A DNA stretch of 45,444 nt from Microbacterium ginsengisoli (GTDB lineage Bacteria; Actinomycetota; Actinomycetes; Actinomycetales; Microbacteriaceae): assembly GCF_000956535.1 (NCBI RefSeq), contig NZ_JYIY01000062.1, positions 1 to 45,444 of the forward strand, written 5' to 3'. Every line of letters begins with the position of its first letter. The first letter of the stretch is position 1. A program made the translations under genes and the position numbers. Under the pieces are notes generated by a model. That model had not been told where the DNA came from, made no database searches, and saw only the letters and a list, made by a program, of their open reading frames with translations. Below are positions 19,469-27,796 of this stretch, one piece after another.

Positions 19469-20452
19469 TCAGGCGGCGGATGCCGCGGCATCCGCCCTCT
19501 CGTCGGGGCACGAGAAGCGCGATCGGTAGGCGCTCGGGCTGAGTCCGAGCGTGCGCACGAAGTTCTGGCGCAGCACGGCCGCCGAGCCGAAGCCGCTCTC
19601 GTCGGCGATGCGGTCGATGCCGTGGTCGGTGCGCTCGAGCAGCCGCTGCGCGTGCAGCACCCGCTGCCGGGCGAGCCAGGCCGCCGGCGTCGCACCGAGG
19701 TCCTGCTTGAAGCGCCGCGCGAACGTGCGGGTCGACATGTGGGCACGCGCGGCGAGCTGATCGACGGTCAGGTCGAGGTGCAGGTTCGCGAGCATCCAGT
19801 CGGTGACTGGCGCGAGCGAGAGCGAGGCGACGGCGGGCAGCGGCTGCGAGATGAACTGCGCCTGGCCGCCGTCGCGCTGCGGGGGCACGACCATCCGGCG
19901 GGCGATGGTGTTGGTGACCTCGGCACCGAGCTCGATACGCAACAGGTGCAGGCAGGCGTCGAGGCCGGCCGCGGTGCCCGCGCTCGTGATGATCGTGTCG
20001 TCCTGGACGTAGAGCACGTCGGGGTCGAGGTCGACGGCCGGGTAGAGCCGGGTCATCTCGGTCGCGTACTTCCAGTGGGTGGTGGCCCGCCGACCGTCGA
20101 GCACGCCCGCGGCGGCGAGCACGAACGCGCCCGAGCAGACGCTCAGGAGCCACGCACGACGGGCGGCGGCCGCCTGCACCACGGCGGCGACCCGCGGGTC
20201 GATGCGGGACCAGGATGCGCGCGGCACAGGGGTGACGACGACGAGGTCGGCGGTCTCGGCGAAGGTGAGGTCGTCGACGACGTTGATGCTGAAGCCGAGA
20301 TTCGACGGGATCGCCCCGGGGTCGGGGGCGCAGATGCGGAACTCGAACGGCTCGATGCCGTCGTCACTGCGGTCGAGGCCGAACGCCTCGCAGGCGAGTC
20401 CGAACTCGAACGGCGCGAAGCCGGGCTGCACGATCACGGCGACGGTTCTCAT
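19469..20452 (-). CDS. GlxA-like AraC regulator with DJ-1/PfpI domain
   Basis: 327 aa. Residues 1 to about 165 form a class I glutamine-amidotransferase-like (DJ-1/PfpI) domain with nucleophile-elbow Cys in SVCSGAF. The C-terminal about 100 residues carry the double helix-turn-helix of AraC proteins (LTVDQLAARAHMSTRTFARRFKQDLG and IDRIADESGFGSAAVLRQNFVRTLGLSPSAYR). Such proteins control catabolic genes for amines, nicotinate or quaternary ammonium compounds. The ATG at 20452 has GAGAGGA upstream. Its promoter region contains a 9+9 bp inverted repeat. It may govern the neighbouring aminotransferase and operon, but no evidence links them directly. Confidence 0.9.
   Translation of the reverse strand: MRTVAVIVQPGFAPFEFGLACEAFGLDRSDDGIEPFEFRICAPDPGAIPSNLGFSINVVDDLTFAETADLVVVTPVPRASWSRIDPRVAAVVQAAAARRAWLLSVCSGAFVLAAAGVLDGRRATTHWKYATEMTRLYPAVDLDPDVLYVQDDTIITSAGTAAGLDACLHLLRIELGAEVTNTIARRMVVPPQRDGGQAQFISQPLPAVASLSLAPVTDWMLANLHLDLTVDQLAARAHMSTRTFARRFKQDLGATPAAWLARQRVLHAQRLLERTDHGIDRIADESGFGSAAVLRQNFVRTLGLSPSAYRSRFSCPDERADAAASAA
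19478..19493. repeat. GGATGCCGCGGCATCC palindrome at the glxA-like 3' end
   Basis: Perfect copy within the last codons of the GlxA-like gene (Asp-Ala-Ala-Ala-Ser), at the junction of two convergent genes. Here it could also fold as a hairpin and help terminate both transcripts. Confidence 0.7.
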
Positions 20453-20487
20453 GGGGCATCCTCTCGGGCGCCGCGACCCGCGCGGCT

Positions 20488-20524
20488 GTGGCAGAAAGCA
20501 TACGCTCTCTGTCCATTCTGCCAC
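20488..20524. promoter_or_regulatory. Spaced inverted repeat upstream of the GlxA-like regulator
   Basis: Arms GTGGCAGAA (20488-20496) and TTCTGCCAC (20516-20524) are perfect inverted copies with a 19-nt spacer, in the 108-bp gap between the GlxA-like gene and a divergent small ORF. A minus-strand TATGCT, a possible -10, lies inside. Likely a regulator-binding site, perhaps autoregulatory. Confidence 0.55.
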
Positions 20525-20547
20525 TTTTGGCGTGATCACGACGACCG

Positions 20548-20553
20548 TAGCGT
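20548..20553 (+). promoter_or_regulatory. -10 box of the small membrane protein gene
   Basis: TAGCGT followed by 7 bases and the ATG at 20561, compatible with a leaderless mRNA. No ribosome site is visible, which supports that reading. Confidence 0.4.
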
Positions 20554-20560
20554 GAGAGCC

Positions 20561-20767
20561 ATGATCCTCCTCGTGCTGCTCGCGCTCCTCGGCCTCGCGG
20601 CCGCCCTCTGGACGGTCGTCGAGGTGATCCGCGGCGACAGCCGCCCGGTGCGCACCGACTGGTCGCGCCTGCCCGACCGCGATGACAGGGCCGCGGTCAT
20701 CCCGCGTGCACGGCGTCCGCGCCGGGGCGCGCGGCGTGCTCAGGCTTCGACGGGCTCGCCGCGGTAG
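20561..20767 (+). CDS. Small single-span membrane protein, hypothetical
   Basis: 68 aa. Residues 1-23 (ILLVLLALLGLAAALWTVVEV) form one membrane helix, followed by a hydrophilic, Arg-rich tail that would lie in the cytoplasm. I do not recognise a family. Support for reality is the correctly placed TAGCGT box, the strong membrane segment directly at the start codon, and the otherwise empty space. Its last 28 bases overlap the 3' end of the convergent glycosyltransferase. Function unknown. Confidence 0.6.
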   Translation: MILLVLLALLGLAAALWTVVEVIRGDSRPVRTDWSRLPDRDDRAAVIPRARRPRRGARRAQASTGSPR

Positions 20768-21915
20768 AGCTTCTCGAACGTCGAGAGGGTGCGCTGGATG
20801 TCGTGCACCTTCACCCCGTCGAGCGAGGCCTGCTGCAGCCGGCGGCGCTCGGCGGCATCCGCCGTGAGCACCGTCGTGAGCTTCGCGGCGAAGTCCTCCG
20901 CGCTCGTCGGATCGAACAGATAGCCGTTCTCGCCGTCGTGCACGAGATGCGGCAGCGCCATCGCGTCGGCGGCCACGACGGGCAGGCCCGAGGCCATGGC
21001 CTCCATCGTCGCGATCGACTGCAGCTCGGCGATCGAGGGCATGGCGAACACGCTGGCGCGCGTGTAGATGCGCCGCAGCTCGTCGTCGTCGACGCGGCCG
21101 TAGAAGTGCACCCGCCCGTCGAGGCCCTGCTCGTGCGCGACGAGCTCGAGCTGCTTGCGCTGGTCGCCGCCGCCGACGATGTCGACGTGCACGTCGAGGG
21201 CCGGGTCGAGCAACGCGACCGCTTTGAACAGCAGGTCGATCTGCTTCTCGCGGGTGAGGCGACCCACGAACAGCACCCGGTTCTCGGTGCGCGGCTCGAG
21301 GTCGGCGGTGTAGTTGCCGGCGTCGATGCCGCAGCTGATCGGGATGACCCCCTGCAGGTCGATCGCGGCCACCAGGAAGTCCGCCGCGCGCTTCGTGGGG
21401 GTCGTCACCGCGCGCGCCAGGTCGAAGGTGCGGCGGGCGTCATCCCAGGCCAGCTTCACGAAGAGCCTGTCGAGCAGCGGGGGCAGGGTCGTGAAGTCGA
21501 GGATGTTCTCGGCCATCACGTGGTTCGTCGCGATCACGGGGATGCCGCGCTGCGACGCGATGCGCGCAAGCCCCCGCCCGATCACGATGTGCGACTGGAT
21601 GTGCACCACGTCAGGCTTCACCGCGTCGAGCACCTGACGGGCGTAGTGCTTCGCCAGCCACGGCCATACGAAGCGCAGCCAGTCGTGCGGGTACCAGCGC
21701 CAGGACGGCAGTCGGTGCACGGTGACGTTCTCCCCCTCGATGACCTCGACCCGGGGGCCGTGATCGCGGTGGGTGATGCTGGGGGCCATCACGTGCACGT
21801 CGTGTCCACGCGCGACAAGGCCCGCGGCGAGGCGCTCGGCGAACCGGGCCGCACCGTTCACATCGGGTGAGAAGGTGTCGCAGCCGATGAGGATCGTCAG
21901 GGGTCTGTCGGACAC
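20740..21915 (-). CDS. GT4-family glycosyltransferase, PimB/MgtA-like
   Basis: 391 aa, GT-B fold. The N-terminal half has DTFSPDVNGAARFAERLAAGLVARGHDVHVMAP (about residues 14-46), the acceptor-side glycine loop. The C-terminal half has VLFVGRLTREKQIDLLFKA, HFYGRVDDDELRRIYTRASVFAMPSIAELQSIATMEAMASGLPVVAADAMALPHLV, with the Glu of the EX7E-type motif read as ELQSIATME. The pattern is close to actinobacterial alpha-mannosyltransferases acting on phosphatidylinositol mannosides or glycolipids. No membrane segments; peripheral on the inner membrane is expected. GTG start; 11 nt after the second glycosyltransferase, so co-transcribed. Confidence 0.88.
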   Translation of the reverse strand: MSDRPLTILIGCDTFSPDVNGAARFAERLAAGLVARGHDVHVMAPSITHRDHGPRVEVIEGENVTVHRLPSWRWYPHDWLRFVWPWLAKHYARQVLDAVKPDVVHIQSHIVIGRGLARIASQRGIPVIATNHVMAENILDFTTLPPLLDRLFVKLAWDDARRTFDLARAVTTPTKRAADFLVAAIDLQGVIPISCGIDAGNYTADLEPRTENRVLFVGRLTREKQIDLLFKAVALLDPALDVHVDIVGGGDQRKQLELVAHEQGLDGRVHFYGRVDDDELRRIYTRASVFAMPSIAELQSIATMEAMASGLPVVAADAMALPHLVHDGENGYLFDPTSAEDFAAKLTTVLTADAAERRRLQQASLDGVKVHDIQRTLSTFEKLYRGEPVEA

Positions 21916-21926
21916 GGAAGTCGAGC

Positions 21927-23030
21927 CTACCTGGCGCCCCGGACGGATCCCGGGTGATCGACGAGGGAAGACGCGACGTCCAGGAGTGTCTCAGCCGAGC
22001 GCCGCCACGAATAGCGGGCGACATGCGCGCGGCCCGCGGCGATGACCTCGGCGCGGTGCGCAGGATCGTCGAGTCGCCGCACGGCGCGCGCGACCGACCC
22101 CGGATCGTGAGGGTCGAAGTACTCCGCACCGGGGCCGGCGACCTCGCGGAAGATCGGCAGATCGGATGCCGCGACCGGCACGCCGATCCCGAGTGCTTCG
22201 GCGAGCGGCAGCCCGAAGCCCTCGTCGAGGCTCGCCGAGACGAGCACGGAGCCGTCGGCGAGCGCACGGGCGTACTGCTCGTCGCTCACGCCGCCGGCGA
22301 ACTCGACCCGCGCGCCGGGCGGCACGAGCGCCTCGAGCTCGGCGCGGCGCGCCGGGCCGATGCGGCTCAGCAGCTGCAGCGTCTTGTCGGGCAGGTGGGC
22401 CATCGCCGCGATGAGCGTCTCGACGTTCTTGTAGCCCATGAACGAGCCCATGTAGACGAGGTGCGACGGAGTGGCCGCGGCATCCGCCTCGGTGTCGAGG
22501 AACGCGCCCAGGTCGTCGGGGGCGTTCGGGATGACCACGACCGGACGCTTCGTGAGCCGCACCCGCGCGAACTCGTCGCGGCTGGTCTCGCTCACCGTCG
22601 CGACGACGTCGGCGGCGTTGAGCGTCACCCGCTGCGGCACGTAGGAGAGGTGGAACAGCCGCCACCCGAGCCGCACGAGCGGAGAGAACTCGGCGGGCGG
22701 CGTGCGGTGCCGATAGTAGATCGTGTCGTGGAGGGTCAGGATGAGCCGGAACCGCCGGCCGATCGTGCCCATCGTCTGCATCGGCGAGAACACCACGTCG
22801 GGCTCGTAAGCGTTGAGGATGCGGGCGGTGAACGGCTCCTTCGCCGAGGTCGGCGCGTGCAGGAACAGGTGCTCGACGCCGTCGGGGAGCACGGCGAGCT
22901 GCTCCGGGTCGTGCACGAGGAACGTCACGTCGGCGAGCTCGGCGATCGCGGTCGCCAGCCCCGCGGAGTAGCGGCTGATGCCGTCGTGTCCGTGCGGGCG
23001 GATGTACCGCGCGTCGAAGAAGAATCGCAT
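21927..23030 (-). CDS. GT4-family glycosyltransferase (group 1)
   Basis: 367 aa. MRFFFDARYIRPHGHDGISRYSAGLATAIAEL at the N-terminus and, in the nucleotide-sugar domain, LVYMGSFMGYKNVETLIAAMAHLP plus the ALADGSVLVSASLDEGFGLPLAEALGIGVPVAASDLPIFREVAG block are classic group 1 motifs, with the EX7E element intact (EGFGLPLAE). The ATG at 23030 is where family similarity begins; upstream frame lacks it. It is the first gene of a two-gene unit and is divergent from the DUF2252 gene with only 62 nt between starts. Probable role in glycolipid or cell-surface glycan synthesis; sugar unknown. Confidence 0.88.
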   Translation of the reverse strand: MRFFFDARYIRPHGHDGISRYSAGLATAIAELADVTFLVHDPEQLAVLPDGVEHLFLHAPTSAKEPFTARILNAYEPDVVFSPMQTMGTIGRRFRLILTLHDTIYYRHRTPPAEFSPLVRLGWRLFHLSYVPQRVTLNAADVVATVSETSRDEFARVRLTKRPVVVIPNAPDDLGAFLDTEADAAATPSHLVYMGSFMGYKNVETLIAAMAHLPDKTLQLLSRIGPARRAELEALVPPGARVEFAGGVSDEQYARALADGSVLVSASLDEGFGLPLAEALGIGVPVAASDLPIFREVAGPGAEYFDPHDPGSVARAVRRLDDPAHRAEVIAAGRAHVARYSWRRSAETLLDVASSLVDHPGSVRGAR

Positions 23031-23080
23031 GCGCCCCAAGCCCCTCTCGTCGATCCAGACTAAAGGAGGCCCTGTGGTGC

Positions 23081-23086
23081 CAAGAT
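23081..23086 (+). promoter_or_regulatory. -10 box of the DUF2252 gene
   Basis: CAAGAT, six bases (GTGCGC), then ATG at 23093. An AAAGGAGG at 23062-23069 is too far upstream to serve either start codon, so a leaderless mRNA is the simpler reading. Confidence 0.4.
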
Positions 23087-23092
23087 GTGCGC

Positions 23093-24460
23093 ATGCCGCT
23101 CGATGCACCCCTGCCGTCCACCGCCGACCTCCACGCCCGGGGCGTCGAGGAGCGGCGCGCCACCGCCCGTCGCGACCTCGCGACACTCACGGTCGCGACC
23201 CGTGATCCGCTGGGCATCCTCGCGGCGCAGAACGAGACCCGCATCCCCGATCTCATCGGGCTACGGGCCGAGCGCATGTCGACCGACCCGTTCGCCTTCT
23301 ACCGGGGCACGGCCGCACTCATGGCGGCAGATCTCGCCGACGACCCCCACTCGGGCATCGTGGTCGCCTCCTGCGGCGACGCGCATGTGGCGAACTTCGG
23401 CTTCTACGCCTCGCCCCAACGCACGCTCGTGTTCGACCTGAACGACTTCGACGAGGCCGCGTGGGCGCCGTGGGAGTGGGATGTGAAGCGCCTGGTGACG
23501 AGCATCGTCGTCGGCGGTCGCCACACCTCGCGCGACGCCGCCGTGACCGAGCGGGCCGCGCGCGCCGCCGTCGGCGCCTACCTCGCGACGCTGCGCCGAC
23601 TCACCGCACTCAGCGCCCGTGAGCGGTATTCGCTGCACCTCGACCCGAAGAAGGGCATGGGCGCTCTCGCCAAGACGTCGCGGAAGGCGCTGGCGGCGGC
23701 GATGTCCGACGCGCTGCGGCGCACCGGCGACCGCGCCGCGCGCCGCTGGACGACGACGGATGCCGCGGGCCGCGCGGTGTTCGTCGAGGCCCCGCCCACC
23801 ATGACCCACGTCGACGACGAGATCGAGGAGCGCGCACGGAGCCTGTACGGCGCCTACCAGCGCTCGGCGAGCGTCGACATCGCGCTGCTGCTGCAGCACT
23901 ACGCGGTCGCCGACGTCGCCCGCCGCGTGGTCGGCGTCGGCTCCGTCGGCACGCGCTGCTACCTCGCCGCGCTCGAGGACGGCGACGGCCGCGTCATGCT
24001 CCTGCAGATGAAGCAGGCAGGTCCCAGCGTGCTCGAGCAGTACGGCCGCATCGAGCAGCCGTTCACCCTGCGCGCGAGCATCGCCGACGGAGGCCAGGGT
24101 GCCCGTGTGGTGTCGCTGCAGCGCATCCAGCAGGCCTTCAGCGACCCGTTCCTCGGGTACGTGCAGGCGCCGGCCGGCGACTACTACGTGCGCCAGTTCC
24201 ACGACCTGAAGGGCAGCATCGACACCGACACCCTCGAGGACGTGTCGTTCGTGGAGTACGCCCAGGCGTGCGGCGGGGTGCTCGCCCGCGCCCACGCGCA
24301 GGACCCGGTGGCGGCGGAGATCGTCGGCTACGCGGGCAACGGCCGCCAGGTGACCGACGCGATCCTCGAGTGGTCGCTCGCGTACGCGAACCTCTCGGCC
24401 GCCGACTTCCGCGACTTCGTGTCCGCGAACGCGGCCCCGAGCGACCCGGTCGCCGCCTGA
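23093..24460 (+). CDS. DUF2252 (COG4320) protein, kinase-like fold suspected
   Basis: 455 aa. The DUF2252 pattern is clear: RMSTDPFAFYRGTAALMAADL, then CGDAHVANFGFYASPQRTLVFDLNDFDEAAWAPWEWDVKRLVTSIV (about residues 95-140), and LLQMKQAGPSV and YYVRQFHDLKGSID further on. The GDAHxxNFG and FDLNDFD pairs look like the catalytic loop and metal-binding Asp of aminoglycoside-phosphotransferase-like kinases, so ATP-dependent phosphorylation is plausible but unproven. An in-frame GTG at 23087 is an alternative start. It lies just upstream of the transglutaminase/amidoligase operon on the same strand, with a palindrome between, and may belong to that system. Confidence 0.82.
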   Translation: MPLDAPLPSTADLHARGVEERRATARRDLATLTVATRDPLGILAAQNETRIPDLIGLRAERMSTDPFAFYRGTAALMAADLADDPHSGIVVASCGDAHVANFGFYASPQRTLVFDLNDFDEAAWAPWEWDVKRLVTSIVVGGRHTSRDAAVTERAARAAVGAYLATLRRLTALSARERYSLHLDPKKGMGALAKTSRKALAAAMSDALRRTGDRAARRWTTTDAAGRAVFVEAPPTMTHVDDEIEERARSLYGAYQRSASVDIALLLQHYAVADVARRVVGVGSVGTRCYLAALEDGDGRVMLLQMKQAGPSVLEQYGRIEQPFTLRASIADGGQGARVVSLQRIQQAFSDPFLGYVQAPAGDYYVRQFHDLKGSIDTDTLEDVSFVEYAQACGGVLARAHAQDPVAAEIVGYAGNGRQVTDAILEWSLAYANLSAADFRDFVSANAAPSDPVAA

Positions 24461-24464
24461 GAGC

Positions 24465-24480
24465 GGATGCCGCGGCATCC
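24465..24480. repeat. GGATGCCGCGGCATCC palindrome after the DUF2252 gene
   Basis: Perfect intergenic copy 5 nt after the DUF2252 stop. With flanking GC/GT it can form an 8-bp hairpin with a CGCG loop, so it may also act as a terminator before the next operon. Confidence 0.7.
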
Positions 24481-24523
24481 GTCTCACTCGGTGTGACGTA
24501 ACGACGGCGCAACAGCCGTGGGC

Positions 24524-24529
24524 CATGCT
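24524..24529 (+). promoter_or_regulatory. -10-like box before the amidoligase operon
   Basis: CATGCT, six bases (GTGCTC), then ATG at 24536. No ribosome site is visible. The same GTGCTCATG context occurs before the UMF1-type transporter at 43204. Weak match (first base C). Confidence 0.3.
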
Positions 24530-24535
24530 GTGCTC

Positions 24536-27500
24536 ATGTCGATCAAGGTCGCGCTCGAGCACCGCACGAGCTACCGGTTCGCCCACCCCGTCAAGGCGTG
24601 GCCCCACACGATCCGGCTGCGGCCGGCGCCGCACGCGCGCACGCCCATCGAGGCGTACTCGCTGACGGTGTCGCCGGCGGGTCACTTCCTGAACTGGCAG
24701 CAGGATCCGTTCGGCAACTGGCTGGCGCGCATCGTGTTCCCCGAGAAGATCGACCACCTCGAGGTGACGGTCGGGCTCGTCGCCGACCTCATGGTCATCA
24801 ACCCGCTCGACTTCTTCATCGAGGAGTACGCCGAGCGGTTCCCGTTCGCCTACGACGACGCCCTCGCCGCCGACCTCGCGCCCTACCTTCGGCAGGTCGA
24901 CGACAGCGCCGCGGCGCTCGCGTGGCGGGAGAAGCTGCCCCCGCTCCCCGCCGACGGCGTGCCGACGGTGACGTTCCTCGCCGACCTGAACCGGGCTGTC
25001 TACGGCGATGTCGCCTACTCGGTGCGCATGGAGGCGGGCGTGCAGACCCCCGACGAGACCCTCGCCCGCGGCATCGGCTCGTGCCGCGACAGCGCGTGGC
25101 TGCTCGTGAGCCTGCTGCGCGGCTACGGCCTCGCCGCCCGGTTCGTGTCGGGCTACCTGGTGCAGCTCGCGCCCGACCGCGAGTCGCTCGACGGGCCGAG
25201 CGGCGCCGCCGCCGACTTCACCGACCTGCACGCGTGGGCCGAGGTGTTCGTGCCCGGCGCCGGCTGGATCGGCCTGGATCCGACGAGCGCCCTGTTCGCC
25301 GGCGAGGGGCACATCCCGCTCTCCGCGACGCCGCACCCCTCGTCGGCCGCCCCGATCGCGGGCGCCACCGAGCCGGTCGAGGTGACGTTCGACTTCGCGA
25401 ACGAGGTGCGCCGGGTGCACGAGGACCCCCGCACCACGAAGCCCTACCCGGATGCCGCGTGGGAGCGCATCGACGCGCTCGGCGAGGCCGTCGACCGGCG
25501 TCTGGCGGACGCCGACGTGCGGCTCACGATGGGCGGGGAGCCCACCTTCGTCGCCCTCGACGACGCGACCGCGGCCGAGTGGAACACCGCCGCCGACGGG
25601 CCGCACAAGCGCGCCCTCGCGAACGATCTGGCCGAGCGCCTCCGGCGCGAGTACGCCACCGGAGGCGTCGTGCATCGCGGCCAGGGCAAGTGGTACCCCG
25701 GCGAGCCACTGCCGCGCTGGAACATCGCCCTGCAGTGGCGCGCCGACGGCGAACCCCTGTGGCGCGACCCCGCCCTGTTCGCCGACCCCTGGGGGGACGA
25801 ACCGGATGCCGCGGCATCCGCTCATGCCGACGCGCTCGCGCAGCGCGTGATCGAGGTGCTGGGGCTGCCGCGCACACAGCTGCTGGCCGCCTACGAGGAT
25901 CCGCTCGTGCCGCTCGCCGCCGAGGTGCGGCAGCCGGTGGGTGCACCCGCTGAGGAACCGGGCGGTGTCGCCGACGTCGCCGCGTTGGACGCCGCCACCG
26001 ACGTGCCGGTCGGATGGGTGGTGCCGCTCGTGACGGGCGAGGAGTGGACGAGTCCGCGCTGGCGGTTCCGCCGCGGTCGGCTCGTGCTGGCGGCGGGGTC
26101 GAGCCCGGCAGGGCTCCGGCTGCCGCTCGACCAGCTGTCGTGGGTCGACCCGGAGGGCACCGGCGAGCCGTCGTATCTCGAGGCCGGCCCGCGGGTGCGG
26201 GTGGAGATCCCCGAGGTGACGGTCGTGCCGGTCGACGGCGCGCCGACCACGGCGCTCTCGATCGAGGCGCGCGACGGGCAGGTGCACGTGTTCCTGCCCC
26301 CGACCGACACGCTCGAGGCCTACGCCGCCGTGCTGCGGGTGATCGAGCTCGCCGCCGCCCAGACCGAGGTGCGCGTGGTGATCGAGGGCTACGGCCCGCC
26401 GCCGGACGCCCGGCTGCGCCAGCTCGTCGTCACCCCCGACCCGGGTGTGATCGAGGTGAACGTGCAGCCGACCTCGTCGTGGGCGGAGCAGCGGGAGCTG
26501 ACCACCACCCTGTACGAGCACGCCCGGCAGGCCCGCCTCACCACCGAGAAGTTCGATCTCGACGGCCTCCACACCGGCACCGGCGGCGGCAACCACCTCA
26601 CGCTCGGCGGCGCGCAGCCGGTCGACTCGCCGCTGCTGCGGCGCCCGCAGCTGCTCGCCAACCTCATCGCCTACTGGCAGCGCCACCCGAGCCTGTCGTA
26701 CCTGTTCTCGGGCCGGTTCATCGGCCCGACGAGCCAGGCGCCGCGCTTCGACGAGGGGCGTCCTGAGGCGGTCTACGAGATGGAGATCGCGCTGCGCGAG
26801 ATCGAGCGGATGTCACGGGCCGCCGCGACCGCCGGCGAGGATCCGAGCCCGTGGGTCGTCGACCGCGCATTCCGCCACCTGCTGACCGACCTCACCGGCA
26901 ACACGCACCGGGCCGAGTTCTGCATCGACAAGCTCTACAGCCCCGACTCGTCACGCGGCCGGCTGGGGCTGCTCGAGCTGCGCGGATTCGAGATGCCGCC
27001 GCATCCTCAGCTCGCCCTCGTGCAGGCGCTGCTGGTGCGCTCCCTCGTCGCCATGCTCTGGGATCGGCCCGACGCCGGCCCCCTCGTACGCTGGGGCACC
27101 CGCCTCCACGAGGACGCCCTGCTGCCCGAGGGCGCGGCCGCCGACATCGCGGCCGTCATCGACGACCTGCGCGCGGCGGGCATCGCGTTCGAGCACGGCT
27201 GGCTTGACGCGTTCACCGAGTTCCGCTTCCCCCGCATCGGCCAGGTGACCCTTCCCGGCGGCATCGAACTCGAGCTGCGCCAGGCGATCGAGCCGTGGCA
27301 CGTGCTGGGCGAGGAGGCCAGCTCCGGCGGAACCGCCCGTTACGTGGACTCGTCGCTCGAGCGCATCCAGGTGCGGGTGACGGGCCTCGATGTGCGCCGA
27401 CACCTCGTCGCGTGCAATGGTGTGTCGGTGCCCCTCACCGCCGGCCGCGCGCCCGACACGCACTACGCGGGTGTGCGCTATCGCGCCTGGCAGCCGTGGT

Positions 27501-27796
27501 CGGCGCTGCACCCGACGATCGAGGTGCAGGCGCCGCTGACGGTCGAGGTGATCGACACGGATGCCGCGGTCAGCCTCGGCGGCGCGACGTATCACGTCGT
27601 GCACCCGGGCGGCCGGGCCTACCATCAGCCCCCGATCAACGCGAACGAGGCCGAGGCGCGGCGCGCGAGCCGCTTCGAGCCGCGCGGCCTCACGGCGGGC
27701 GCCGTCGACGTCGCCGCCGTGCGCGAGCGCGGGCGCGCCGCCGCGACCGCCGACTACCCGCACACCCTCGACCTGAGGAGGGCGCCCCGCCCGTGA
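24536..27796 (+). CDS. Transglutaminase-like protease fused to DUF2126 putative amidoligase (COG4196-like)
   Basis: 1086 aa. The N-terminal about 290 residues carry a transglutaminase N-domain (EHRTSYRFAHPVKAWPHTIRLRPAP) and a core with an intact triad: Cys183 in GIGSCRDSAW, His232 in DLHAWAEVF and Asp248 in IGLDPTS. Residues from about 330 on are DUF2126: VRLTMGGEPTF, GKWYPGEPLPRWN, TGTGGGNHLTLGG, SYLFSGRFIGPTSQAPR and NTHRAEFCIDKLY. The latter fold is predicted to be an ATP-dependent carboxylate-amine ligase related to glutamine synthetase. One polypeptide could thus join and cut or transfer peptide bonds; the substrate is unknown. No signal peptide. It overlaps the next start as GTGA. Confidence 0.92.
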   Translation: MSIKVALEHRTSYRFAHPVKAWPHTIRLRPAPHARTPIEAYSLTVSPAGHFLNWQQDPFGNWLARIVFPEKIDHLEVTVGLVADLMVINPLDFFIEEYAERFPFAYDDALAADLAPYLRQVDDSAAALAWREKLPPLPADGVPTVTFLADLNRAVYGDVAYSVRMEAGVQTPDETLARGIGSCRDSAWLLVSLLRGYGLAARFVSGYLVQLAPDRESLDGPSGAAADFTDLHAWAEVFVPGAGWIGLDPTSALFAGEGHIPLSATPHPSSAAPIAGATEPVEVTFDFANEVRRVHEDPRTTKPYPDAAWERIDALGEAVDRRLADADVRLTMGGEPTFVALDDATAAEWNTAADGPHKRALANDLAERLRREYATGGVVHRGQGKWYPGEPLPRWNIALQWRADGEPLWRDPALFADPWGDEPDAAASAHADALAQRVIEVLGLPRTQLLAAYEDPLVPLAAEVRQPVGAPAEEPGGVADVAALDAATDVPVGWVVPLVTGEEWTSPRWRFRRGRLVLAAGSSPAGLRLPLDQLSWVDPEGTGEPSYLEAGPRVRVEIPEVTVVPVDGAPTTALSIEARDGQVHVFLPPTDTLEAYAAVLRVIELAAAQTEVRVVIEGYGPPPDARLRQLVVTPDPGVIEVNVQPTSSWAEQRELTTTLYEHARQARLTTEKFDLDGLHTGTGGGNHLTLGGAQPVDSPLLRRPQLLANLIAYWQRHPSLSYLFSGRFIGPTSQAPRFDEGRPEAVYEMEIALREIERMSRAAATAGEDPSPWVVDRAFRHLLTDLTGNTHRAEFCIDKLYSPDSSRGRLGLLELRGFEMPPHPQLALVQALLVRSLVAMLWDRPDAGPLVRWGTRLHEDALLPEGAAADIAAVIDDLRAAGIAFEHGWLDAFTEFRFPRIGQVTLPGGIELELRQAIEPWHVLGEEASSGGTARYVDSSLERIQVRVTGLDVRRHLVACNGVSVPLTAGRAPDTHYAGVRYRAWQPWSALHPTIEVQAPLTVEVIDTDAAVSLGGATYHVVHPGGRAYHQPPINANEAEARRASRFEPRGLTAGAVDVAAVRERGRAAATADYPHTLDLRRAPRP
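25804..25819. repeat. GGATGCCGCGGCATCC palindrome inside the DUF2126 gene
   Basis: Perfect copy in codons for Asp-Ala-Ala-Ala-Ser within a linker-like stretch. Same atypical codons (GAT, GCA, TCC) as the copies in hyuA and the GlxA-like gene. Confidence 0.75.

Noticed and set aside
25804..25819. Palindrome as an attachment or transposon end
   Set aside because: Copies lie in unrelated genes and gaps without target duplications, transposases or integrases nearby.
23261..26686. A 1141-codon minus-strand frame opposite the DUF2252 and transglutaminase-DUF2126 genes
   Set aside because: Crosses the two opposite-strand genes and their intergenic gap without respecting boundaries, lacks recognisable motifs and is explained by high GC.
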